A DNA stretch of 33,592 nucleotides, taken from Oxalobacteraceae bacterium. GTDB lineage: Bacteria > Pseudomonadota > Gammaproteobacteria > Burkholderiales > Burkholderiaceae_D. Under the pieces are notes generated by a model. That model saw nothing but the letters and a program-made list of their open reading frames with translations, ran no database searches and was not told the DNA's origin. The position numbers were made by a program, and so were the translations under genes. This document shows, piece after piece, positions 8,899 through 15,842 of the stretch. The stretch lies in NCBI GenBank assembly GCA_021768485.1, contig JAIZVZ010000041.1, positions 1-33,592 on the forward strand, written 5' to 3'. Numbering within the stretch: position 1 is the first letter of the stretch; the number at the start of each line of letters is the position of its first letter.

Positions 8899-9513
8899 AT
8901 GCGTAAATATTTCATAACCGGTTTGCTGATTCTGGTCCCGCTGGCCATTACCGCCTGGGTACTCAATCTGGTGATCAGTACCATGGACCAGTCGCTGTTC
9001 CTGTTGCCTGCGCGCTGGCAGCCCGAGTACGTGTTCGGTATGAATATTCCCGGTTTGGGCGCCATCCTCACTTTGCTGATCGTGTTTTTTACCGGCCTGC
9101 TGACCCGTAATTTCATCGGCAATTATGTGGTTTCCTTGTGGGAGCGCCTGCTGCAGCGCATTCCGATCGTCAATTCGCTCTATTCGAGCATCAAGCAAGT
9201 CTCGGATACCCTGTTTTCGTCGTCGGGCAACGCCTTTCGCAAAGCGCTGCTGGTGCAGTATCCGCGCCAGGGCTCCTGGACCATCGCTTTTCTGACCGGC
9301 GTGCCCGGCGGCGACGTCAAGAATCATTTGCAGGGCGACTATGTCAGTGTATATGTGCCGACCACGCCGAACCCGACCTCGGGATTTTTCCTGATGATGC
9401 CGCGCGCCGATGTCATCGAACTCGACATGAGCGTCGATGTCGCCCTCAAGTACATCGTTTCGATGGGCGTGGTGGCGCCGGAGCCGCCGCCGGCGGCCGA
9501 GGAGCGGCCGTAA
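8899..9513 (+). CDS. DUF502 family inner-membrane protein
   Basis: A 204-residue DUF502 protein. Two hydrophobic spans are visible, about residues 5-27 (TGLLILVPLAITAWVLNLVI) and 53-75 (GLGAILTLLIVFFTGLLT). The typical motif IPIVNSLYSSIKQVSDTL follows. The later conserved segments are GVPGGDVKN and VYVPTTPNPTSGFF. The soluble C-terminal part ends in a Pro/Glu tail. The family has no established biochemical role. The ribosome site is weak (TTAAGCGAA). It sits between the FmdB gene and aspS and is probably co-transcribed with the former. Confidence 0.92.
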   Translation: MRKYFITGLLILVPLAITAWVLNLVISTMDQSLFLLPARWQPEYVFGMNIPGLGAILTLLIVFFTGLLTRNFIGNYVVSLWERLLQRIPIVNSLYSSIKQVSDTLFSSSGNAFRKALLVQYPRQGSWTIAFLTGVPGGDVKNHLQGDYVSVYVPTTPNPTSGFFLMMPRADVIELDMSVDVALKYIVSMGVVAPEPPPAAEERP

Positions 9514-9558
9514 CTGGAATTGAAGAACAAGCAAGAAGAATGAAGTAGAAACGAGCGT

Positions 9559-9590
9559 CACCCGTTGCCACGGGTGGAACCACCCAATTT
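9559..9590 (+). terminator. Overlapping hairpins in the leader of aspS
   Basis: Two mutually exclusive hairpins share bases: CACCCGT (9559-9565) pairs with ACGGGTG (9570-9576), and GGGTGG (9572-9577) pairs with CCACCC (9580-9585), which runs into AATTTT. The second may act as a weak terminator for the DUF502 transcript. The alternative pairing could make it conditional, but only about 98 bases separate the genes. Confidence 0.35.
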
Positions 9591-9611
9591 TGAATCAGAT
9601 CGAGAATTAAT

Positions 9612-11414
9612 ATGTCCATGCGAACTCACTACTGCGGCCTTACCAATGAAACGCTGCTTGGCCAAACCGTCAGCCTGTGCGGCTGGGTCCATCGTCGCCG
9701 CGATCACGGCGGCGTCATTTTCATCGACTTGCGCGACCGCGAAGGCCTGGTGCAAATCGTTTGCAATCCCGAGCAGACCGAAGTGTTCAAGGCGGCCGAA
9801 TCGGTGCGCAACGAATTCTGCCTGCGCGTGACCGGGGTTGTCGCCAACCGTCTCGAAGGCACGATCAACAGCAACCTGAGCTCGGGCAAGGTTGAAGTCA
9901 TTTGCGAAAACCTCGAAGTGCTCAATCCTTCGGTGACGCCGCCGTTCCAGCTCGACGACGACAATCTGTCCGAAACCACGCGCCTGACGCATCGCGTACT
10001 CGACTTGCGCCGTCCGCAAATGCAAAACAACCTGCGCCTGCGCTACAAGGTGACGATGGAAGTGCGCAAATTCCTCGACGCCCACGGCTTTATCGATGTC
10101 GAAACACCGATGCTGACCAAGTCGACACCGGAAGGCGCGCGCGACTACCTGGTGCCTTCGCGCGTCAATGCCGGCCACTTTTTCGCCTTGCCGCAATCGC
10201 CGCAATTGTTCAAGCAATTGCTGATGGTGGCGAACTTCGACCGCTATTATCAAATCGTCAAATGCTTCCGCGACGAAGACTTGCGCGCCGATCGCCAGCC
10301 TGAATTTACCCAGATCGATTGCGAGACATCGTTCTTGTCCGAACAGGAAATCCGCGATCTGTTTGAAGACATGATCCGCCTGGTCTTCAAGAATACCCTG
10401 AACATCGATTTGCCGAACCCGTTCCCGGTCATGGACTTTGCTACCGCGATGGGCTTGTACGGTTCGGATAAACCCGATATGCGCGTCAAGATGGCATTCA
10501 CCGATCTGACCGCCGTGATGAAAGATGTCGACTTCAAGGTGTTTGCCGGCGCTGCCAACATGGAGGGCGGCCGCGTCGTCGGTCTGCGCGTGCCGGGCGG
10601 CGGCGCCATGCCGCGTTCGGAAATCGACGCCTATACGCAATTTGTGGCGATCTACGGCGCCAAGGGCCTCGCCTACATCAAGGTCAACGAAAAGGCCAAG
10701 GGCCGCGACGGCTTGCAGTCGCCTATCGTCAAGAACCTGCACGATAACGCGCTGGCGCAAATCGTCGAATTGACGGGCGCCGAAGACGGCGACCTGATTT
10801 TCTTTGGCGCCGACAAGGCCAAGATCGTCAACGACGCCATCGGCGCGCTGCGCGTGAAAGTCGGCCATAGCGACTTCGGCAAGAAGGCCGGCCTGTTCGA
10901 CGATGTCTGGAGCCCGCTGTGGGTGGTCGACTTCCCGATGTTCGAATACGATGAAGACGGCAAGCGCTGGAACGCGACCCACCATCCGTTCACCGCACCG
11001 AAGGACGGCCATGAAGACATGCTCGAATCGGATCCGGGCAAGTGCATCGCCAAGGCTTACGACATGGTCTTGAATGGCTGGGAACTTGGCGGCGGTTCGA
11101 TCCGTATTCACCGTGCCGAAGTGCAGAGCAAGGTGTTCCGCGCGCTCAAGATCGACGCCGAAGAAGCGCAGGAAAAATTCGGCTTCCTGCTCGACGCCTT
11201 GCAGTACGGCGCGCCACCGCATGGCGGCCTGGCCTTCGGTCTCGATCGCATCGTCACCATGATGACCGGCTCCGATTCGATCCGCGATGTGATCGCCTTC
11301 CCCAAGACGCAACGCGCGCAATGCCTGTTGACGCAGGCACCGTCGGAAGTCGACGAAAAGCAGCTGCGCGAACTGCATATCCGTTTGCGGACAGCCGAAC
11401 CGAAAGTGGTATAA
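9612..11414 (+). CDS. aspS: Aspartate--tRNA ligase
   Basis: A class II aminoacyl-tRNA synthetase charging tRNA-Asp. The 600 residues have the bacterial layout: an N-terminal OB-fold anticodon domain (about 1-110), the catalytic core split by the bacterial GAD insertion (about 290-420), and a C-terminal core segment. Visible motifs are [12 protein letters not shown] near 172-183, motif 2 [14 protein letters not shown] near 219-232, and motif 3 [10 protein letters not shown] near 539-548. Whether it is Asp-specific or also charges tRNA-Asn depends on the presence of GatCAB/AsnRS elsewhere and cannot be told here. No strong ribosome site precedes the ATG (GAGAATTAAT). Confidence 0.98.
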   Translation: MSMRTHYCGLTNETLLGQTVSLCGWVHRRRDHGGVIFIDLRDREGLVQIVCNPEQTEVFKAAESVRNEFCLRVTGVVANRLEGTINSNLSSGKVEVICENLEVLNPSVTPPFQLDDDNLSETTRLTHRVLDLRRPQMQNNLRLRYKVTMEVRKFLDAHGFIDVETPMLTKSTPEGARDYLVPSRVNAGHFFALPQSPQLFKQLLMVANFDRYYQIVKCFRDEDLRADRQPEFTQIDCETSFLSEQEIRDLFEDMIRLVFKNTLNIDLPNPFPVMDFATAMGLYGSDKPDMRVKMAFTDLTAVMKDVDFKVFAGAANMEGGRVVGLRVPGGGAMPRSEIDAYTQFVAIYGAKGLAYIKVNEKAKGRDGLQSPIVKNLHDNALAQIVELTGAEDGDLIFFGADKAKIVNDAIGALRVKVGHSDFGKKAGLFDDVWSPLWVVDFPMFEYDEDGKRWNATHHPFTAPKDGHEDMLESDPGKCIAKAYDMVLNGWELGGGSIRIHRAEVQSKVFRALKIDAEEAQEKFGFLLDALQYGAPPHGGLAFGLDRIVTMMTGSDSIRDVIAFPKTQRAQCLLTQAPSEVDEKQLRELHIRLRTAEPKVV

Positions 11415-11437
11415 GACCCGGCGCGCCGGGACTGCTG

Positions 11438-11466
11438 AAAAAGCGCGGGCAACCGCGCTTTTTTTT
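11438..11466 (+). terminator. Rho-independent terminator after aspS
   Basis: The stem AAAAAGCGCGG (11438-11448) pairs with CCGCGCTTTTT (11453-11463) around the stable tetraloop GCAA. The T-run extends to 11466. This is the canonical end of the aspS transcript. Confidence 0.92.
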
Positions 11467-11548
11467 CGCGTTTTTTATATCATTTTTGATTCGCGATCAA
11501 ACGCATGGCGCGTCTGCGCCATGATAATACCGGCTGCGCGATGCGGTG

Positions 11549-11626
11549 CCGGCAAACCGGACCGGCAAATAAGGCCGGCAAATAAGGCCGGCAAATAAGG
11601 CCGGCAAATAAGGCCGGCAAATAAGG
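11549..11626. repeat. 13-bp tandem repeat array A (CCGGCAAATAAGG)
   Basis: Five perfect head-to-tail copies of CCGGCAAATAAGG occupy 11562-11574, 11575-11587, 11588-11600, 11601-11613 and 11614-11626. They are preceded by one degenerate copy (CCGGCAAACCGGA, 11549-11561). The array is non-coding and lies in the 347-base gap between aspS and nudB. Perfect identity suggests recent slippage expansion, so copy number may vary between strains. Confidence 0.95.
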
Positions 11627-11647
11627 CATAATCGCAGCTGCAGCGGT

Positions 11648-11750
11648 CTTGCGTATATGCCCTGCGTTTATGTCTTGCGTTTATGTCTTGCGTTTATGTT
11701 CTGCGCTTTGTTTTGCGTTTCTTTGTTTTGCGTTTATATGCCGCGTTTTT
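11648..11750. repeat. 13-bp-period tandem repeat array B (CTTGCGTTTATGT)
   Basis: A second array starts 21 bases after the first. Units are CTTGCGTATATGC (11648), CCTGCGTTTATGT (11661), CTTGCGTTTATGT (11674 and 11687), and then four decayed units spaced 12-15 bases to 11750. It ends 11 bases before the nudB start and so forms the nudB leader or promoter region. Sequence is unrelated to array A but the period is the same. Confidence 0.9.
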
Positions 11751-11761
11751 AGGTCGATCTG

Positions 11762-12232
11762 ATGACTGTCTATAAAATTCCCGAATCGGTGCTGGTGGTG
11801 ATCCATACCACGGCGCTCGAGGTCTTGTTGCTAGAACGCAAGGGCGATCCCGGTTTTTGGCAATCGGTGACCGGCTCCAAGGATGCGCCCGACGAAGCTT
11901 TGCTGACCACGGCCATGCGCGAAGTGCTCGAAGAAACAGGTATTGCGGCCACGCCGGCGCAGCTGTGCGACTGGCATCTGTCGAATGTCTACGATATCTA
12001 TCCGCGCTGGCGCCAGCGCTATGCTCCTGGCGTGACGCGCAATACCGAACACGTGTTTAGCCTGGCGCTCGATTGCCCGGTGCCGGTGGTCTTGAGCGCG
12101 CGCGAACACAGCGCTTGCATGTGGCTGCCCTATCGCGAGGCGGCCGACAAGTGTTTTTCGGCTTCCAACGCCGAGGCGATTTTGCAGTTGCCGCACCGCT
12201 TCGGCCCTGTTTGTGCGAAGCAGCTATCTTAA
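11762..12232 (+). CDS. nudB: Dihydroneopterin triphosphate diphosphatase (Nudix)
   Basis: NudB removes pyrophosphate from dihydroneopterin triphosphate in folate synthesis. The 156-residue protein begins like the family (YKIPESVLVVIHT, LEVLLLERKGDPGFWQSVTGS). It carries a Nudix box with E45, R53-E54 and E57-E58-x-G60. The box is one residue longer between its first Gly and first Glu than the usual GX5E, a mild oddity. The segment HLSNVYDIYPRWRQRYAPGVTRNTEHVF is typical of NudB. Ribosome site is weak (TAGGTCGATCTG). The gene lies in the usual betaproteobacterial place downstream of aspS, here separated by the repeat arrays. Confidence 0.93.
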   Translation: MTVYKIPESVLVVIHTTALEVLLLERKGDPGFWQSVTGSKDAPDEALLTTAMREVLEETGIAATPAQLCDWHLSNVYDIYPRWRQRYAPGVTRNTEHVFSLALDCPVPVVLSAREHSACMWLPYREAADKCFSASNAEAILQLPHRFGPVCAKQLS

Positions 12233-12324
12233 TGCATCAGTTAAACCATTGTGTGCGTGCATATTGGCAGCAAATCGCATGAAAAACAGTGCCGGCGGCA
12301 AGCGCCGAGGTTTAAAATTGTGCA

Positions 12325-13137
12325 ATGAAAATTCGCGTCGCAACCTATAACATCCACAAGGGCGTATCGTCGATACTGAGCCAGCCACGGGTTCATGCCT
12401 TGAAAAGTGCGATCGATGCGCTTAATGCCGAAATTGTTTTTTTGCAAGAAGTGCAGGGGCGCCACGACAAGAATGCCTCGCAATTCGGGGCCGAGACCAA
12501 TGGCGGCAAGCAATGGCCGGCCGAGGCCCAGCATGAATTCCTGGCCGGGCAATCGCACCATTCTGCCTACGGGCTCAATGCCGCCTATGATCATGGGCAT
12601 CATGGCAACGCTTTGCTGAGCAAGTTCCCCATCGTTTCATCGCATAATCAAGACGTCTCCGATCATGCTTATGAAAAACGCGGCATCTTGCATTGCGTGA
12701 TCAACAAGGCCGGCGCCGATATTCATTGCTATGTCGTCCATCTCGGTTTGTTTGCCGGCAGCCGCGGCCGGCAGACCGAGGCGCTGGTCGAGGCGGTCTC
12801 GGCCTCGGCGCCGCCCGGCGCGCGCGTCATCATTGCCGGCGACTTTAACGATTGGCGCGACGAATTGAGCGCGACCCTGCGGGCCGAGCTTGGCGTGATC
12901 GAAGTATTCGACGAACGGCGCGCGGCAAGCGGCCTCGGTCATCTGTGGCGCAGCCTGCGCGGTGGCGAGGCGCGCCGCTTGCAGCCGGCCCGTACCTTTC
13001 CGGCGGCATTGCCCTGTCTGCGCCTGGACCGGATTTATGTGCGTGGTTTTACGGTCGAATCGGCAAAGGTATTGCACGGCCCGCGCTGGGCCAGATTATC
13101 GGATCACGCGCCGATTGTCGCGTCGCTGTTGCTGTAG
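12325..13137 (+). CDS. Endonuclease/exonuclease/phosphatase-fold protein, YbhP-like
   Basis: A 270-residue metal-dependent hydrolase of the EEP superfamily. Catalytic motifs in order: N-terminal RVATYNIHKG, the metal-binding Glu in IVFLQEVQ (about residue 43), HHGNALLSKFPI, the His-Leu strand CYVVHLGLF, IAGDFNDW, and the terminal SDHAPIV. The substrate may be nucleic acid, phosphoinositide-like lipid or another phosphodiester. In E. coli the related ybhP lies beside clsB, and here the start of clsB follows only 13 bases after this stop, so a phospholipid-linked role is a reasonable inference. Confidence 0.9.
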   Translation: MKIRVATYNIHKGVSSILSQPRVHALKSAIDALNAEIVFLQEVQGRHDKNASQFGAETNGGKQWPAEAQHEFLAGQSHHSAYGLNAAYDHGHHGNALLSKFPIVSSHNQDVSDHAYEKRGILHCVINKAGADIHCYVVHLGLFAGSRGRQTEALVEAVSASAPPGARVIIAGDFNDWRDELSATLRAELGVIEVFDERRAASGLGHLWRSLRGGEARRLQPARTFPAALPCLRLDRIYVRGFTVESAKVLHGPRWARLSDHAPIVASLLL

Positions 13138-13150
13138 CGAGAGGACCGCC

Positions 13151-14338
13151 ATGCGCCAGGTGGAGCTCAGTCCCAATAATGATGTAACTTTGTTATTTTG
13201 TGGCGGGCAATTCTATCCCGCCCTGCTGAAGGCCTTCGAGGCGGCGACCGCCGAAATCTATTTCGAAACCTATATTTTTGCCGAGGACGATACCGGCGCC
13301 ATCATCAAGGCCGGCTTGCTGCGCGCGGCGCGGCGCGGGGTGCGGGTGCGCGTGATCAGCGACTGGTTCGGCACCAAGCGCGCCGCCAGCAATCGCCTGC
13401 ACGAGGAGCTGACGGCCGGCGGGGTCGAGCATCGCATGTTCAATCCCTGGTTCCGGCGCGGCCTGACGCGTTCGCACCGCAAGATTTGCGTGGTCGATCG
13501 CGAAATCGCCTTTGTCGGCGGCCTTAACGTGAACGACGATATGCGCTGCGATTACAACCATGAGATTGTGCTGCCCCTGCCGCGCTGGGACATGGCGGTG
13601 CAGATCGCAGGGCCGTTGCTGGCGCAGATACAGCAAGAGGTCGAGGCGCAGTGGGCGCGGGTCGGCAAACTGACCATCGTGTCGCGGATCGAACTGTTCC
13701 GTGAAATGCGTTCGCGGAAAATGGCGGCGTCTGCCTTGCCCGCGGCGGCGCCCGGCCCTGGCGCGGCCCTGGCCGGTTTTGTGGTGCGCGACAATTTGCG
13801 CAATCGCAGTACGATCCAGCGCGCTTATCTGCAGGCAATGAGTGCGGCGCGCAACAGCATCACCTTGGCCAACCCTTATTTTGCCCCGGGACGCAAGCTG
13901 CGCGATGCGCTGACCTCGGCCGCCCGGCGCGGGCTTGATGTGACGCTGCTGATCGGTGTCGGCGAAATGCCGCTGCAAGACGCGGTCGCGCATTCCTTTT
14001 ATCCCGTTTTGCTGGCCAGCGGCGTGCGCATCGTCGAATATAGCAAGACGCAGTTGCATGGCAAGGTGGCCGTGATCGACGACGAATGGTGTACGGTCGG
14101 CTCCAGCAATTGCGATGGCCTCAGCCTGTTCGTCAATCAGGAAGCCAATGTGGTCGTCAGCGATGTGTCTTTTGCGCGCACGCTGCGCGCGCGCATCGAT
14201 GCCGCGATCGCCGACGGTCATCCGGTGCGGCTCGCCGATTTTGCCAATATCGCCTGGCCGCGGCGCATCGGCTTCGGCATTTCCTATCTGGTCTACAGGA
14301 GCTTGATGCGTATTTTTACGGTCGGCAAATACAGCTGA
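13151..14338 (+). CDS. clsB: Cardiolipin synthase B (phospholipase D family)
   Basis: A 395-residue phospholipase-D-superfamily enzyme that transfers phosphatidyl groups to make cardiolipin at the inner membrane. Two HKD motifs are intact: H109-R-K111-x4-D116 (SHRKICVVD) and H303-G-K305-x4-D310 (LHGKVAVID), each followed by Gly/Ser-Asn partners (VGGLNVND, VGSSNCDG). There are no N-terminal membrane helices, as expected for ClsB rather than ClsA. GAGAGGA precedes the ATG at 13151. The longer frame from 12962 only overlaps the upstream gene and is discarded. It is translated right after the YbhP-like gene, so the two form an operon. Confidence 0.93.
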   Translation: MRQVELSPNNDVTLLFCGGQFYPALLKAFEAATAEIYFETYIFAEDDTGAIIKAGLLRAARRGVRVRVISDWFGTKRAASNRLHEELTAGGVEHRMFNPWFRRGLTRSHRKICVVDREIAFVGGLNVNDDMRCDYNHEIVLPLPRWDMAVQIAGPLLAQIQQEVEAQWARVGKLTIVSRIELFREMRSRKMAASALPAAAPGPGAALAGFVVRDNLRNRSTIQRAYLQAMSAARNSITLANPYFAPGRKLRDALTSAARRGLDVTLLIGVGEMPLQDAVAHSFYPVLLASGVRIVEYSKTQLHGKVAVIDDEWCTVGSSNCDGLSLFVNQEANVVVSDVSFARTLRARIDAAIADGHPVRLADFANIAWPRRIGFGISYLVYRSLMRIFTVGKYS

Positions 14339-14453
14339 GCCAGCCGCCGGCTGCTCGGGCCTGCGCCACGCTGTTTGCCGGCGCGCGTGCGAATGCGCTA
14401 TATTGAATGCGGCGCTGCCGCTGGTGCCGCTTTTTCATTTTACCCGGGAAAAC

Positions 14454-14828
14454 ATGACAGATTCGGTGCGTATCGATAAATGGCTCTGGGCCGCCCGTTT
14501 TTTCAAGACACGCACGCTGGCCACCAGCGCCGTCGACGACGGCAAGGTCAAGCTCGGCGGCGAACGCGTCAAGCCGGCGCGCAGCATCAAGGTCGGCGAG
14601 GTGCTCGCCATCGATAATGGCGCCGACGAGTGGGAAGTGCAGGTCGTTGCGCTGTCGGCGGTGCGCGCCAGCGCGGCGATCGCCCAGCGCCTGTATCTCG
14701 AGAGCGAGGCCAGCGTCAGGCGGCGCGCCTTGCAACAAGAGCGCAGGCGCCTGTTTCCCGAGCCGAGCGCGGCTCTCAAGGGCCGGCCGACCAAGCGCGA
14801 CCGGCGCCTGATCGATAAATTTTCTTGA
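14454..14828 (+). CDS. hslR: S4-domain RNA-binding protein, Hsp15-like
   Basis: A 124-residue S4-domain protein of the heat-shock Hsp15 type, which binds 50S subunits carrying stalled nascent chains. The S4 fold covers about residues 5-65, beginning VRIDKWLWAARFFKTR and with GGERVKPARSIKVGE. The Arg/Lys-rich C-terminal tail (RRRALQQERRRLFPE, GRPTKRDRRLIDKF) is typical. Start at 14454 rather than 14403: GGGAAAAC lies just before it and the family begins with this sequence. Confidence 0.92.
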   Translation: MTDSVRIDKWLWAARFFKTRTLATSAVDDGKVKLGGERVKPARSIKVGEVLAIDNGADEWEVQVVALSAVRASAAIAQRLYLESEASVRRRALQQERRRLFPEPSAALKGRPTKRDRRLIDKFS

Positions 14829-14932
14829 GTGGCGCGGGCCCGTTATTGCCGCCCGCTATTGGCACTATCTCCGTCCAGCCATCGCACCGTCTGCCCCTCC
14901 GCCTATCGCACCGGCATGCTGCATTGCACCAA

Positions 14933-14948
14933 TAGAATGGCCATTCTA
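14933..14948. promoter_or_regulatory. 16-bp perfect palindrome upstream of the TetR gene
   Basis: TAGAATGGCCATTCTA is a perfect 16-bp palindrome in the 254-base gap between hslR and the TetR gene. A partial echo, AAAATGGCATTT, follows at once. It has operator geometry and could be the binding site of the downstream TetR regulator, but the distance to that gene is about 135 bases. No gene is seen in this gap. Confidence 0.45.
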
Positions 14949-15082
14949 AAAATGGCATTTGACTTTTTCCCCCCGCTGGATAATAGTACGAGCGTTCGCA
15001 ATTTTATTCGGGCGCGACTACAGGCGGGACGCCGCCATTTTTTCATTTAGTCAGGATTATCATTAATACCAATCGTACATTT

Positions 15083-15700
15083 ATGCGCAAAGGCGAATTG
15101 ACCCGTACAGCGATCGTCGATGTTGCCCTTGAACTAGCCAGCCGCAATGGACTTGAAGGACTGACCATCGGCTTGTTGGCCGATAAGATGAACATGAGCA
15201 AATCCGGGGTATTCGCCCATTTCGGTTCGCGCGAAGATTTGCAAATGGAAGTGCTCAAACTTTATCACCATCGTTTTGAGCAGGAAGTGTTTTACCCGAG
15301 CATGAAGGAACCGCGTGGCATCCGGCGCCTGGAATCGATGTTTGCGCGCTGGGTCAAGCGGGTGACGGTCGAAATTGCCTCGGGTTGTATCTATATCAGC
15401 GGCGCGGTCGAGTATGACGATCGGCCCGGCCCGATTCGCGAAGAACTGGTGTCGATGGTGCGTACCTGGCAGGGCGCTTTGCTGCGCTGCGTGCAGCAGG
15501 CAATTGCGACGGGCGACCTGGCGCCGGCCACCGATGCGCCGCAACTGGTATTTGAAATGTATGGCTTGATTCTGGCGCTGCATCACGACGCCAGGTTTTT
15601 ACGTATCCCCGGCAGCGTCGACCGCGCCCAGCTGGGATTTGAACGCTTGAAGTTTGCATACCAGCATGCCGGTGCCGCACCGGCGCTCGGTGCGGACTGA
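15083..15700 (+). CDS. TetR/AcrR family transcriptional regulator
   Basis: A 205-residue TetR-type regulator. The helix-turn-helix lies at about residues 27-52 (LTIGLLADKMNMSKSGVFAHF), followed by the family SREDLQMEVL. The C-terminal ligand domain (about 80-200) is helical, with CIYISGAVEYDDRPG and a FEMYGLILALHHDARFL segment. It is the first gene of a beta-oxidation cluster and on the same strand, so it probably represses the cluster until an acyl-CoA or fatty acid binds. That role is inference from context. No Shine-Dalgarno sequence stands close to the ATG. Confidence 0.9.
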   Translation: MRKGELTRTAIVDVALELASRNGLEGLTIGLLADKMNMSKSGVFAHFGSREDLQMEVLKLYHHRFEQEVFYPSMKEPRGIRRLESMFARWVKRVTVEIASGCIYISGAVEYDDRPGPIREELVSMVRTWQGALLRCVQQAIATGDLAPATDAPQLVFEMYGLILALHHDARFLRIPGSVDRAQLGFERLKFAYQHAGAAPALGAD

Positions 15701-15702
15701 TT

Positions 15703-15767
15703 CGCCGCACAATTTACGTCACGCAATATACGCCGCACTGCTTACGTCACACCGCTTACGTCACACC
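15703..15767. repeat. Repeated CGCCGCAC / TTACGTCAC motifs before the acyl-CoA dehydrogenase
   Basis: The block CGCCGCAC-NN-(T/C)TTACGTCAC occurs at 15703-15722 and again at 15731-15750, 28 bases apart. GCTTACGTCACACC is then repeated in tandem at 15740-15753 and 15754-15767. TTACGTCAC therefore appears three times (15714, 15742, 15756). The repeats fill the gap between the TetR stop and the dehydrogenase start and are plausible operator half-sites. Confidence 0.7.
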
Positions 15768-15842
15768 ATAACGCCGCAAATTTAAATTACTTAGCCACGC
15801 ATCTCGCTAAGGCTCATTAATGTAGTCGTCAGGAGAATAAGT

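Noticed and set aside
9559-9590. T-box-like sequence (GGGTGGAACCACCC) ahead of an aminoacyl-tRNA synthetase gene
   Set aside because: The string resembles a T-box antiterminator, but the gene gap is only about 98 bases with no Stem I or specifier loop, and T-boxes are not known from betaproteobacteria. It is kept only as a hairpin pair.
11549-11750. CRISPR-like array
   Set aside because: Units are contiguous 13-mers with no spacers and no cas gene nearby, so this is a minisatellite.
12962-13150. 5' extension of clsB
   Set aside because: It overlaps the EEP-fold gene, is not similar to ClsB proteins, and a good ribosome site precedes the ATG at 13151.
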